64,000 bases of DNA, from the NCBI GenBank assembly GCA_000320545.1, contig ADNK01002143.1, positions 1 to 64,000 on the forward strand, read 5' to 3'. The DNA comes from Bigelowiella natans CCMP2755 (lineage: Eukaryota; Cercozoa; Chlorarachniophyceae). Both the position numbers and the translations under genes were made by a program. The notes below the pieces were generated by a model that saw nothing but the letters and a program-made list of their open reading frames with translations, was not told the DNA's origin and did no database searches. Below are positions 11,523 to 24,311 of the stretch, piece after piece (within the stretch, counting starts at the first letter, position 1; every line of letters begins with the position of its first letter).

Positions 11523-13518
11523 TTCAACCTTGGAGTATTCGTCGTTTCAGATTGTGAGAAGTATGGTATGATGAAAGCTGCCCAAGAGAATGATACGCCA
11601 AGAGACCGCAGTACAGGGCCTGTGCTAAGAAACCCTACCATTCCTTGATATGCTACAAATTGACAGTAGTCTATGAATAGAAGAGATATCATTGGATCTG
11701 CTGATGGGACTCCTAGGAGGCCTCCGCCGCCTCCGCTTCCCCCCCCTAATGTATGTATATATGTGTGTGTTTTTATACGAATATGATATTCCATAATGCT
11801 TGTAGTACCAGCTGCAACTGCAATGGTCGCGGCCGCAGTAAGAGCTACAACAGCTGTTGTAGAAGCTGTCAACAATGCATCATTTGATAATGTGCATTCT
11901 GGAGAAGAAGAAGAAGAAGAAGAAGAAGAAGAAGAAGATGGAGACCACGAACACGCCGACACATTGCAAAACAGATGTCCTTGTGACGAGGAGTCCCTAT
12001 CATCGCTGAAGCTTAATCCATCTTTACAATCAACGTGTGCGTATTGAACCTGCAAGAAATTTTGAATGAGAGTGCTGTAGAGAAATATAGAGAGGGGAGG
12101 GGGAAGGGAGTGTATGTACATATTAGGATATATGTAACGTATGGATTGTTTGGTGATGGTTGTTGTATAGACCGTTTTATTCCCTAGTGCACAGTCGTAA
12201 ATGGCACCGGAGGGACAGGAAGTAGAATTGCCATCATGTGAAATCTAACAATTAAATCATTGTGCAATAGCAGTAACAAATCATGCAAGGGGGAGGAAGG
12301 AGGGACTTTGTAGTAGGCACCTACTCGCATTTTATGTCTAGAAATGTGTTGTGTGAATGCAAAATGATGCAGAGCATGACAGTCAAAGTAGCAAGAGGAA
12401 CAAGTATTCGAGAAGAGAAAGAGAGTATACGAGATATCATCTACCTTCGAAACACATGACGCTTCTCTATCAAGGCACATGTTTTGACCTGATCAGGATT
12501 CAAATCATTTACCCACATTTGAATAATTCGAAATCTACCATCGCATTCATTTCACGATACTGACATCATTTAACTAGACTACTCTTTCCACTGCTGCTGC
12601 TACTGCTATCATATCAACAACCTGTGCACGATGAACATGATTGTGTAAATTTCGTCACAACTGCATATTCGATGTTCAGATCTCCGCATTCACAAAGGAC
12701 CGGTGCTGCAGTAGAGGGAGTTGCCGTGGAAGGAGATACGGTTGGGGTTTGAGTAGGGCTTGAGGTGCAAAAGCCGCAAGTGAAAGCGTTCGTACATCGC
12801 GAACAGATAACGCCGCTATCCTGATTGGGTCGACCCGAGGACCCTGCTTGAGTGATACTACATTCGTGCATTTTCACATAATACTACGTTAAGATCATCG
12901 AAGTAGTATTCTACAAATTTATTGTGCATAAATAAAGGCCACCACACATAGTTTTCTTCTAAGGCTAAGAATCTCATTAAAGAAATATCTCTCATGTCCA
13001 ACGGACTACATCCGCATTCAAAATCAGGTCCTCTCCGGGTAAATGAGTTGGTGTGTCGTTGTTTTTTTATAACATAATGATAGTATGGCACTAATTGCAT
13101 GTGGTGACAGCAGCAGGAAACCTGGTGTAACGATAGCACTTCTGATAATCAGATGAACCGCTCCCCTTGACGTACGTAAATGCTACACAAGTGGACAACT
13201 ACCACCGAGTATAGTATAACAACACATATGTTAGTGACAAGTATTAAATTAGATCTACTGAGGAGATTGTGGATCTCACCGCTTCACAGAGAGAATAGCA
13301 TGCACTCGTAGATGCGATGTTGGCGGGGGAGTCAAAATAGGGCTGCAGCCAATCATAATTGCTGATTGATTATCGTTGGAAGAGGATCGTGAGACAACAA
13401 CTGTACTAGCAACCGACTGCATAAACAAGGTTTCTCGATAATAATACCTGATAATCTCTGCAGACGTAGTATACACGAGAAGAAATAACACAATAATTCT
13501 AATAATGAATAAACCCAT
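8526..13518 (-). CDS. Polytopic membrane protein with Cys-rich ectodomain and C-terminal WW domain
   Basis: The first exon encodes a signal peptide (MGLFIIRIIVLFLLVYTTSA). Following exons are extracellular in character: Cys-rich pieces with N-glycosylation sites (GNSTSCPSGAIYDCALGNKT near 12195-12250) and a Thr/Ser/Pro linker near 12680-12760. From about 11900 leftward come hydrophobic segments: ALLTASTTAVVALTAAATIA, then ISLLFIDYCQFVAYQGMVGF (11640-11710), VMWISIMGVLFVVCLFGI (about 11270-11320), MTLVFLAAGMALIIYEVV (about 10740), VLIGVLLALLSVNAALMVFF (about 10130-10180), and two more at 9580-9840. After these, a cytoplasmic WW domain (LPDGWSAHRDSEHGQLYFFN, then SSWEPP) lies at about 9000-9110. 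A poly-Asp run and a final exon to the stop at 8526 follow. The order resembles protist receptor-like proteins with TRP/Flc-type membrane regions. Family assignment is uncertain; WW domain and topology are clear. Confidence 0.6.
9007..9100 (-). other. WW domain
   Basis: The translated minus strand shows the LPDGW start, the central YFFN strand and the SSWEPP end, with two Trp residues at the usual distance. WW domains bind Pro-rich ligands such as PPxY. Here the domain follows the last membrane helix. Confidence 0.85.
10018..10071. repeat. (AT)n-(GT)n compound microsatellite in intron
   Basis: An AT tract passes directly into a GT tract within an intron of the WW-domain gene. A second compound tract of the same kind lies at 10956-11014. 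Confidence 0.9.
11487..11521. repeat. (CT)n microsatellite in intron
   Basis: A pure CT tract between two membrane-segment exons of the WW-domain gene. Confidence 0.9.
11903..11938. repeat. (GAA)n tract encoding poly-Ser on the minus strand
   Basis: The GAA repeats read as a run of about a dozen Ser codons in the exon that carries the Cys residues just before the first membrane helix of the WW-domain protein. This is a microsatellite retained inside coding sequence. Confidence 0.7.
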
Positions 13519-13985
13519 GAGCTTTAAGCTTTAAGGCAGTTACAGCTGCTTTAAGTTGGTGGGGGGAGGTAGCATGAGCGTGATCAGTTATTATTTTGAT
13601 GTCAGACAGAGTCGGTTATTTTCGGTTATCTCCTACCTGACAAACCAATCCGAGACATGTATAATTACTACGAGCTGTTAGGGTTAAGATGTTTAATTGA
13701 TAAAAAATGGACTAAAATGATACCACAGAGAATCTTCCAATCCAATCCTAACAACATGATGCACATGTGTACATTACTATATAGGCTGTAGGATGTTTCT
13801 CCGATTAAAAAGGGAGAGTAGTGAGTTTTGAAGAATCACATAAGTACTAAGATAAATCCTATGTGGTTTTTATGGTGCGACAATAAAACTATGTTCTTTT
13901 TTGTGATAAATTGCCTAGAACTGCTCCTCAAGAAGGAATTAACCACACCTCCTCCTCCTCCCTCCTCCTCCTCCTCCTCCTCCCG
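13519..13985. promoter_or_regulatory. Divergent intergenic spacer
   Basis: A spacer of about 470 bp between the start codons of the WW-domain membrane protein (-) and the zinc-knuckle protein (+). A CTC/CTT-rich run at about 13949-13982 directly precedes the zinc-knuckle ATG. No core promoter motif was identified. Confidence 0.4.
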
Positions 13986-14732
13986 ATGACCCCGCTCTCT
14001 GGGATACTCCAGTGCAGAAGTGAGTAGTTATGATGACACAGAAAAACAAAATGGGAGGCTAAATTCATCAAATCCTTTTTTGTTGGTGCAGGGTGTGGGG
14101 AGAAGGGCCATCGTTCATTTCAATGCAAGAAGAAGGCCGACAGCAACACCATATGCTATCGATGCAAGAGGAAAGGACACTTTGCGTGGCAGTGGTCACT
14201 ATATTAACATTTTATCATAATTTCTGCTTAAAGAAGCTGAGCTAACTCTACTACTTTGCACTTCTCCTCTTCCATCTTCCATCTTCCATCCACTGTGTAG
14301 CGGTATAAACATCAAGTGCCACCGTTGCGGAGAGATGGGACATTACTCACGCGATTGCAAGATTCCGTATGTGCTACAACTGTGTGAAAGAAGAAGAAAA
14401 TACAAATATTGTGTAAAAATCGGAAGAAGCAACGACAAGAACAAGAGATCCCCTCTCTTTCCTTTGATAACTTTCCTTATTGCTTAGTCGCAACGTTACT
14501 TGCAACCACTGCGGTAAGGAAGGGCACGTGATCAAAGAATGTGTGGAGTTCCTTCAGGTTATTATCATGCATAGTGCTCGCATTATAAGTGGGGAGCAGC
14601 CAGTCAGTGGGACATCGAAGATATAATGATAATATTAATAATAAATAGAGATGATGATGATGATGATGATGATGATGATAACTGTGAAACGACAATAACA
14701 ACAGACCAAGTAGCTGTAGCATGCATGGAATG

Positions 14733-14773
<41 letters not shown>

Positions 14774-14968
14774 TGCAGTGATTATTCTCATACTATGAAT
14801 ACTATTACTTTGAAAGAAAACAACATGTTTCGGCTGCGGGCAGACCGGTCATCTTCGTTCTCAATGCCCCGTAAATCCATCATCAGGGTAAGAATATCAG
14901 TAACTAGTTACGACGGTACATGCATGGATATCTGTTTGAATAATTCAACATGATATATTTCTGTCGTT

Positions 14969-15003
<35 letters not shown>

Positions 15004-15196
15004 TATACATATATACATGTACTCATACTACCACTCATGCTAAAAATTTAGAATACGTTGCTTTCGTTGCGGTGGAATCGGTCACAGAATAGAAGTTTGT
15101 CCAACAAAACCTGGACGGGGAGGTAGTAGAGAAGAAGAAGGAATACTGTTCAAACGGCGGAGAATGAAAAGAATAGACGATGCTGACAATAAGGTT

Positions 15197-15229
<33 letters not shown>

Positions 15230-15819
15230 CAAGAATGACATATATATTACCATTTGCTCATGAGACAACAGCAGCACCCCACAATCAACAATATGCAAAT
15301 ATGTACTGATATTTGTGCATGCATTAATTAATTAAGCAGCAGAGAAAGAAAGGACGATCGTTATTCGCAGAATTTGGAGTTTCACCTTATGGCGGGACTA
15401 CCACATATGATGCTACCGTAACTTCTAAAACCACCAGCAGCACCAGCAGCAGCCCCAAAGCAGTCGTTCTTGGAGTCGCGGTAGTTGCAAGTGAACATGT
15501 TGAAAGTAAAAGTCATAGTAGGGCATTAGCTAATGGAAATTTAGTAGATAGCAGTGTATCTGGTGATGGTGGGTCGTCGGTTCTCCATTCCAAGGAAAAA
15601 CAGCCGCACACAGCAGCAGCAGCAGCAGCAACACAGCAGCAGCAGCAGCAACCTGTCATTCTTGTTAAAGTTATCAGCTCTAACCAACGGAAAAAAAGGA
15701 AGAAGAAGAAGAGGAAAAAGCACAAGTCGAGGAAAGATAATAAAACTGAGGAGCAGGGTGGTGGAGGAGCTCTCGCCCTCCTTAGCGGCTATGGCAGTGA
15801 CGATAGCGAAGAGACATGA
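13986..15819 (+). CDS. Six-zinc-knuckle (CCHC) nucleic-acid-binding protein
   Basis: The seven exons are 13986-14019, 14092-14194, 14301-14366, 14488-14557, 14817-14887, 15052-15193 and 15340-15819. They sum to 966 nt (321 aa plus stop) with all phases consistent. There are six CX2CX4HX4C knuckles: CRRCGEKGHRSFQC, CYRCKRKGHFAWQC, CHRCGEMGHYSRDC, CNHCGKEGHVIKEC, CFGCGQTGHLRSQC and CFRCGGIGHRIEVC. The first is split by an intron after its first Cys and two further bases of linker codons, which fixes the start at 13986 (donor gtgagt). The C-terminal half is low complexity: a Ser/Thr region, Ala and Gln runs, a Lys/Arg cluster (KKRKKKKRKKHKS) that could be a nuclear signal, and the acidic ending GYGSDDSEET. 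CNBP/Gis2-type proteins with serial knuckles bind single-stranded RNA or DNA, so a role in RNA handling is likely. The exact orthologue is unknown. Confidence 0.8.
14729..14772. repeat. (AAT)n microsatellite in intron
   Basis: An AAT/ATA tract in intron 4 of the zinc-knuckle gene. The same intron has a GAT run at 14651-14679, the next has a CA run at 14973-15001, and intron 6 has a TAG run at 15199-15229. Confidence 0.9.
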
Positions 15820-16581
15820 TAACCGATATAAGTCATGTAGCGATTGCTGATGAGCTCACAAAGCAACCGATGCAAAGTCGTCTTTTAGATCAACGAACCT
15901 TCGGATCCGTTCTTATTATAGTCTCATTGCAGACTGACTGATATGATGCATGCTTGCAACTCTTCATCATTGCATGTGTACGCGAACAAAGAATAGAAAT
16001 GCTACGCTGTCAGGCAAGCTCTCTTAGAAGCTAAGAGTGGTGGTGAGCAAACCTCTCGCACATGCTATAGACACAGTACATGTGTGTGTCATGTATATGT
16101 CTATTGTGCATATATAGTGGCGGTCTTGGTTGATGCGATCCTGGTACTGTACGCAGCGCATGAGATGTGAATGCAAGCAAGCCTATAGGAGTGTGCATGC
16201 ATGCTCTAGCTCGCACAACAATATGATACACAATAACATGATAGATGAGACGGAATGCAATGAAGTAAGTCTTATTATGTAATTTATTCATAAAATGATC
16301 ATATCCTACGTAGCTGGGCAATGCTGCGGCTACGGTGCTTATATGTTGTATCTATTTGTTTCCATCACATTGCATTTCATGCATGTATACTAGTATGATT
16401 AAATATGTGATGATGTATAAGCAGCTTGAATTGCCACGATGGCCGCGTAGTACGACTGATGACCGCATCGACTAGTCATTATTACGCTGCTGCCATATTG
16501 ACTGCAGTACGTGTCATGCTACCTTCACCAACAGTGTGGATGTTTCTTACTGCTACATGCATATATGCTACATACACATAA

Positions 16582-16621
<40 letters not shown>

Positions 16622-16738
16622 TACTAGCTAGCTAGGCTCGAGCGTAGCTGTACACTATTGCGGTTCAGGTTAACAAGTAGCAATTTATACAAGAGCGGTC
16701 TCTCATTGTACTCTTTTCATTTGCTATTATCGGCATTA
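15820..16738. other. 3'-end spacer island (convergent genes)
   Basis: No exon is supported. GCATGC, GCTAGC and CTAG words are frequent, and one CA microsatellite lies at 16586-16618. It separates the 3' ends of the zinc-knuckle gene and the first phosphodiesterase gene. Confidence 0.6.
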
Positions 16739-16989
16739 TTATTGCTTCTTCCCATTCTTCATCTCACTCCCACCCTCTTTAGTTTTGCCATTGCCATTTT
16801 TCTTTCCTTCTTCTTTCATGGCCCTAAACAAAAGCATCATCGTTAGTACAGTATTATGCAATGCTAGCCATGGAAAAAGAGAACAATTTTGTGGAATAAA
16901 AAACAAAGTGAGCAAATTTCTCTTCTCCGCTATGTCGTAGCCAATAAGACGGGCGGAAAAATCCGACATATATTCTTCAAGCATATTAC

Positions 16990-17022
<33 letters not shown>

Positions 17023-18146
17023 GCGTTTAGAATGATAGAATCTATGCATGCTTGCTGGGCGAGATAAGGAGAATTTACAACGACTCAATAATCATTCTCG
17101 AAGTATCATATTTAACACTGAAAATGATTAGAGCGCATCATATATATGGTATTTGTGGAACGATGAGAATGGCTGTTTCATATATAGGGGGGGGGGTTGT
17201 TGCAAACGATGGTTGCACTGCAGGATAGTACTTGGCTAATTCCTTCCAATAATCTAGATTCTTGTCAAGGTTTTTTAAGCAAACCTCCACCTCTGGGATC
17301 ACTAATTAATAGTTATTTGATTATATGTGTATACTTCAGTTCACACCGTACAACAACAAGAAGAGGAGTTGTTAAGAAGAACAAAAAAGAACACAAACAT
17401 GATGATTTATGATGGTTGATTGATGATGGGTGATAATATGATAATATGATGATTAATGTACCTTCTTTGAATTGTTCCCATAATGGCTTTACGAAACCAT
17501 CGATAAAGAAAACCTAAGACGTACATTCATGGATAGTGGAATAGTAGTGGTAGTAGTAGTATCTTCTTCCTCTTCTAAGACCCATCTCTCAGGAGGAAAG
17601 AGACTGTGTGAAAAGTGACAGGTATCATAGGAGGAGAAGACGATAACATGCTATTCTTCAAAATGTAACTACAATAACAATAATATCAATTATTTAATAA
17701 TAGTAATAAGTGGTTGGTGTCTACCTGGCCGAGTGGAACGTCTTTAGCTTTACTCCTGTCATTACCTGGTTGTGATGATGATGATGATGATGATAATGAT
17801 GATGATGATGGTGAGAATAGGTGAAGAGTAATCGTGAAACGACTTGCTATCATCATTTAACAAAAGTCTTATAATACACCTATTACTAGTACTACAACAA
17901 AGAAGTAACTTCAAGGAGTTGTTTTCATCATCATCATCATCATCACCATACTACTATTACTACTACTACTACTACTACTACTACTAACCCAAGCCAACAG
18001 GAAGAGCTTGATCTTTCTCCATATCGCCCTGCTGCCAGAATTCCTACGAGTAGTATGTATGTATGTGTGCATGTATGTATCACGACGACGTCAATCGAAG
18101 ACCAACAGCGTCATTAAAGAATAAGGAGAAGAAAAGCTTGGTAAGT

Positions 18147-18183
<37 letters not shown>

Positions 18184-18386
18184 ACCTGCAGCACTCTATC
18201 AGTCCATTTTCGCATGAAGACTTGAGGGCGACAGGGCCCCTGAATATGATGATTAACGATAAGAGTAATAAGAGTAATAAGAATAATAACAAGAAGAATA
18301 GAGACACCCATTCTCATTACGAGGACTAAAATGAAGATTACTACTACTACTGCAGTTGTTGTGTTGGTACTAGAATATTACACACG

Positions 18387-18419
<33 letters not shown>

Positions 18420-18775
18420 CGAAAGATCTGCACAGTGTACGCACAAGTTAAGAAGGGTTTCGACTTCTTTTATCCAAACCTATTTTGGATTTAATGTACA
18501 TAATCAATCATGTGGTGTTTCAATCAGTTATATATGTGACGTAGTGATAATAATAATAATAATAATAATAATATTAATAATATTAGGATTAAGCGTTTGT
18601 TGCTGAAGTGAGTGAATCACTGATTCACCTGGGGATCTTTACTATCTAGCCATGAGGCATTGGTACTCTTCTTCCACTTTATCGTATGCTTTAGGTTACG
18701 CACTTGCTCTTGGTGCTTAGCCATGTCAGTGTGTAGTACCTAACATAATTATAATACAACACCTCAATAGTCGTA

Positions 18776-18817
<42 letters not shown>

Positions 18818-20024
18818 ACAAAGCTCATCACGCATCAGCAACCACTTGAAGAAGCAGCAGAAAAAGAAATGAGACGAAATTAGTTTCAAGGAGGAAAGAC
18901 AGCACCCACCATCGATATGACGAGTCTTCGGAATGTTCTATAGTCTACGAATAGGGATAGGAGGAGGAGGAGGGCACAACAATAGATACGATCATCGTTA
19001 ACACAACAGAAGAAAAAGAAGAATTGAGAAACTTGTAAGATGATAATGCATGTGGGTATATGTAAGAGAGAGGGGGGGGGGGGGGGGGGGGGTTGGAGAG
19101 ACAGAGCCATTTTTAGTAGATTGTTGGTTGTAGTAATAGTACCGAGATGCGACAAGCAATTGAGGAAATCACAGTTCTTCTTCTGTGTAGCATAGCATGT
19201 AGTAGTAGTTGTGGTAGAAGTAAACACATGGAATCAATAATATAATGCGGATAATAATGCTGATACAATGAGAAGAAACGACGACGTAAGCAGAAGGAAC
19301 AAATATCAACCCACTACCACATTACTACTACTACTACTACTACTTGTAAAAGCATGAAGGCCTCAGAGACGTGCATATTTTCTAAAACTGCAATGTCATT
19401 GTATCTGAGGATAGGAGTAGTAGATGATATTAGAAGGAGGACATCAAAACATTGAAGGAAGGATGATCATGCAAGCTTGACGTACATCAACGCCAGATCA
19501 TGTTGGGTCTTCTTGTGGAAATCGTTATTCGTTCCTGCTCGTTATCATTGCATTGAATTTAAATTCGAGTGACCCGCAATACAACAAATGTATGATAAAA
19601 ATGGTTGTTATCAAATGATGCGTCGTCGTGATGTTGATCGCATGCATAGGTACACTCGTACATGCATCGTGGCGATTTAATTAACGAGTAGATGTTACCC
19701 TCCTCAAGCTACTACTACTGCTGCTGCTACCACTACAACAACAAAACTTCAAAGAATTTGGGGATGGGTGATGCTTTTGTGTGTTCTTTTGTGCTAGTCC
19801 CTCCCCCCTCCCCCCCCTCTCTCCTCTCGAATTTACCCACCTGGATGATTATAATCATGAACAACGGCACCGATGTATGCAGATAAGCGCATTAATGGAT
19901 GCTTCCTGCATAGCTTTGCCATTGTTGAACTAAACATATTTATCAACGACTTATCTTTTTCTTTGCAAAATATTGACAAGCAAACAACACACATGACGCA
20001 CAGCCCTTTCTCTCTCTCTCATGC

Positions 20025-20078
<54 letters not shown>

Positions 20079-21002
20079 TGTGACGTTGTGTGAGAAAGAA
20101 TGAATCTCCTATGAATGTCTCGTAACCTACCTTTTTAAAAAGAAATGCGTAGCGTGCAGCACATCGGCTGCATGAATCGCATTATGATAAGGAACATCGT
20201 TGTACCCTGTTTATGATGATGATGATGAAGATGCGTACAAAGAACAAGAAGAAGAACAAGTCGGATGATCATGATCACCGCCATTTTTACACGTACACAC
20301 ATAGCTTTTCTTCTTCCTTTTATCATCATCAGCATCACCATGACCATCACCCTTTGCTTCTTCCTCTTCTTCTCCTTCTACTTCTACTTGTTTGAGTTTG
20401 TTCTCCTTTTAGTAAATTGTTCTACTTTCTAACACGTATATATTGCTACCGCAGTGGGCACATCTCCACCAGCATCACCACCACCATCACCACTATCAGC
20501 AGCACCTTCTTCAACTGCCTTCAGGTAGGTAACAGTCTAAGAAAGGAATAACAATAATGACAACAACTGATGATGATGATGATGATGATCAATACATACG
20601 ATGATAATTACAATAGGTGGAATCATCATAATCATCACATACAATGATAATTACAATAGGTGGTATCATCATAATCATTATCTTTATTATTATTATTATT
20701 ATTATTTATCATCATTATCATCAGTGATTAAATCATAACGATGAACGACTTATTCTACTTATTCTTCGATTAGACAACTACTACTACTATTAGTAATAGT
20801 AGTAGTATTACAACTTAATGAAACAACGAATCAATGTTACAACATGATCATCATCATCGTCATAAGTATCCAACTACAACATAGTTATAAATATTAAAGG
20901 CCAAAACACACACACACACACACACACACCTGGTGTCTGTTCATACTGAGGCTCTCAAACACATTATATCTGCCAATAATATAACCATTATGCACGCGAT
21001 TT

Positions 21003-21069
<67 letters not shown>

Positions 21070-21455
21070 TATATTCTAGCTACATGAGAATATAGAATAT
21101 GCTACATTTTCCTCATTCTTCTACTTCCTCCTCCTCCTCCTCCTCCTCCTCGTGCTTATAAGGTATACTAAATGGTATTATATGTGTATATATAATATAA
21201 ACCTATCAAGAAGATGATAACACAGCAGTGATAGAGCATGGCCATCAGCTTCTTCATTCAATTTCCAAATATCAAATTCATCCCAATGATCGACCTAATA
21301 ATAATAACATCACACCATCAACGTCACACGTGATTAATCTGTGTTGAAGAGGGGGAAGGGAAAGGAATTGACCCATCGTCATCATTAGATTGCTGCTGCT
21401 GCTACTCAGAGTGCTGCAAAGAAAGTCTTAATTACCCTTCCATCTTCCAGTCAAA

Positions 21456-21494
<39 letters not shown>

Positions 21495-22666
21495 GAAACA
21501 CACGGAACCCCATACACACTAATACACACGAATATTATTCACACTCATCATATATATTCTTATGCAACAAGTGATGTATGAGCACCTTTGCAAGAATCTT
21601 CTCTAGCTCTGGTGTTATCATTAATGTAAAACTAAAATTCTCCCCTTTCTTTTGGTACAATCGCTCAATCTGTAAGCACATTTTTAATTATTCACTTTAT
21701 AGCACGATGAAGCTAATTGCTGCTGCTACAGCTATTGTTTATGATGAGCGTTATTCTTGTAGTTCGTCTTCCTTCCATAAGCTATTTTTTATTTTCTTCT
21801 TCTTTACACGAGGAGGTCCTCCTCTCGCTTCCAAGTAGCAGCAGCAACAACAACAACTAATACTACTACTACTACTACTATCACTTACATTGCTATTCCG
21901 CCGTCTAACTGGCGATCTAGTGCAAGAACATACAAACGTTATAATATTATCATTAATGATAATAATATCAATAATAATAATAATACAAGGTAGTAGTAGT
22001 AGTAGTAGTAGTTGTAGTAATTAGAAGATGAGAACAACAGAAAATAGTCTTAATCAGACAACAATCGAGACAACAAAGCATATCTATGTAGGGAACGGCA
22101 TATTCCTATCACATCGTCATGATTAGTTCAATTTTATCACATTTTCCGACAACAATGACAAGAGGATGAGCATATGTATTGTTTATTACTAACTGCATAC
22201 TCATATATATGCCCATACCTTTCCTTTTCTTTAGATGTTTGTACGTTACTTCTGCTTCGATGGTGCTGCGTGTGCACCTTCTTCTTTGTCGGACTTGGTA
22301 AAGGTGATTTTAAGTCCTTCAAACACATTGTGGTCATCAGTATTCATCACCCGATACATCAATCGTCAATATGCTCATTTTCGCCGTTGAAATGTCGTTG
22401 ATATCCATCTACAAGTATGCTAATATATGCAAAATAATACAGATGATGTTGTGCATGATGGGATGTTGAATTGTCGTATGCGTCATTACTACTACATTCT
22501 CGCTTGTGTATGTATGTACGTATAAATGTATGAATGTATGTATGTACGGAAGTCAGTCAGTACCTCAACGTCCTCCAAGTACTTCTTGAAATCCGGTGAA
22601 CTCTGGACTGTTAGTAGTAGTAGTAGTATTGTCGTCAATTGATAGTATATGTGAACTCTGGACTGT

Positions 22667-22698
<32 letters not shown>

Positions 22699-23830
22699 TT
22701 GTCGTCAATTGATAGTAGTAGTACTATATATATCTTGTTATGATGATGACGATATCTGGAAGCTGTTCATTGAGAAGGAGATGGAGGAGGACCTGATGCA
22801 CATCCCATTGCATGTCTTATTGCATCTTGCTCGTCACTGGAAACGCTCTCCAGAATAGTAGCTAGATTATGGGTATTATCATGATGATGATAATGATGAC
22901 GATGATGGAGATCAAATCAATAGAAATACTTATAATGATAGCAAGTAATGATGAAAGCAAATACTCTGCCATACGAATTAGAGAGGTGGGTTGTAAAGAA
23001 AGCTTAAGTATGCTGCATAGTAGTAGTAGTAGTGGTAGTAGTAGTAGTAGTAGAACTCTCATGTCAATAACATATTAGACACGTATGGCACGCGTTTGGT
23101 ACACGCATTGCCGTATATGCTGGCAGCACACTCTGAAATAGAAATTTAATTATACTAAATAATATAATCTTAAGGAAATGTCGGGTTAGTAAAGTGAATG
23201 AACCTCCCTGTAGTGATGATCTCGCGCTTCTACCGAGCGTGTTTCCCATAAGGTCTGTCTGTGCACTTGCTAATAACTTGCGGACCCTAACATCATACAG
23301 ATGGTGGTAGTACTCTTGGTTTAGCATTTGGTCAACTACTACTATTTATCCACACGTATAATATGCGGTATTATTCACCACCTTGCAACCTCTTCTCCTT
23401 CATCAGTATCTTTCAGCTTATTCTCAAGGTTTATCAAGACCTGGACAATAAAGTTGATGAAATGATCTCTACATATGAATAATTCCATTGGTTTCTCATA
23501 TGTAGAGCCACTACCTCTTGTGCTTCTTGTAGACGATTTAATCCCAGTGTGTAAAAGTCAGTTGCAGCGAACAGGTTCTTTATGGATGAATTTCCCGATA
23601 TTGAGGCTAGAGGCAGAACACCTAAAAGGGAGGGGGGTTATTCACACATCCAATATTCAACTAAGAGCATAAAATGATCAGGGTGTCGACATACTGGATC
23701 GATTCCGCCCCCTCATAATAATGGTTCTCGATGAGGTTGATGATGAAGAGGCGGTGTTCTTGTAGGGGAAAGATGCGCTTTCCTTCGCTACTGCTGGATT
23801 GCTTTCGTCGCCAACAAGAACTACCTTCAT
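16739..23830 (-). CDS. 3',5'-cyclic nucleotide phosphodiesterase, soluble type, many exons
   Basis: The start is ATG at 23830 (MKVVLVGDESNPAVAKES). N-terminal exons near 23640-22240 are mostly polar with no recognised domain. From about 21290 leftward the class I PDE catalytic domain is read across many small exons: VDHWDEFDIWKLNEEADGHA (21290), DVPYHNAIHAADVLHATHFF (20120-20190), LSAYIGAVVHDYNHPG (19840-19900), TNNDFHKKTQHDLALMY (about 19490-19545), YNDIAVLENMHVSEAFMLLQ (19340-19405), YRTFRRLVISM joined to VLHTDMAKHQEQVRNLKH (18950 to 18690), VETLLNLCVHCADLS (18420-18465), GPCRPQVFMRKWTDRVLQ (18186-18240), EFWQQGDMEKDQALPVGL (18000-18060), NDRSKAKDVPLGQ (17740) and VFFIDGFVKPLWEQFKE (17460-17515). 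The metal-binding HD and the distal Asp (HCAD) are present. One change is LENMH where LENHH is usual. No membrane segment is evident. It would hydrolyse cAMP or cGMP; specificity cannot be told. Exon edges are approximate. Confidence 0.8.
18778..18815. repeat. (TA)n microsatellite in PDE intron
   Basis: A pure TA tract between two catalytic-domain exons. A poly-G run lies at 19073-19092, a CT run at 20027-20071, an AC-AT compound run at 21005-21066 and a CA run at 21460-21490, all in introns of the same gene. Confidence 0.9.
22593..22718. repeat. Tandem duplication of an exon edge plus (TAG)n
   Basis: The block GTGAACTCTGGACTGTTAG, a TAG run, and ATTGTCGTCAATTGATAGTA occurs twice, with TAG runs of different lengths. 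On the minus strand the block contains the splice acceptor of the PDE exon encoding SSPDFKKYLEDVE, so that acceptor exists in two copies. Confidence 0.8.
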
Positions 23831-24311
23831 AGTTATGTTACGACATCAAAATCCTCTTGTCGTAAGAATGTTTTCAAGTTTAAATACCTGGTTGCTGACC
23901 TCTACTTGTTTACCTACGTCATGATACAAGTGTTGTCGCAAGCACTAAATCCCTGTGATCTTGCACTTTTGCTTTTTTACAAATCGTGCGCCCGTTACAA
24001 CTGGATCTCGCTGATAAGATCTCCAACTCCTCCTCCTCTCCTTCGCAGGCGCTGTCAAGCTGTCAAGTAATCATGTCGCATTAGTTAGATAAGGTGTTCG
24101 CAAACTAGTTGTCGCAGTGAATAAATTGCATTGAATTCCTTGAAATACTTGCAGAATCTATTCTGTCAAACAAACAAACAACAACGTCAAAGGGTCATCA
24201 TCAGCCAGGCTCCTCCTTCAAATAAAAAGAGCCATGGGGGGGGGAGGAGGAGGAAACGAGGAACTTGGAGGCTGAGAGCTGCAGAAAGCCAATAACAGTA
24301 GACCAAGTGAT
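23831..24311. promoter_or_regulatory. Divergent spacer between two PDE genes
   Basis: About 480 bp separate the start codons of the two head-to-head phosphodiesterase genes. It holds a short G-rich stretch (about 24235-24255), repeated CAAA near 24170 and no supported exon. A shared promoter is inferred from orientation. Confidence 0.4.
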
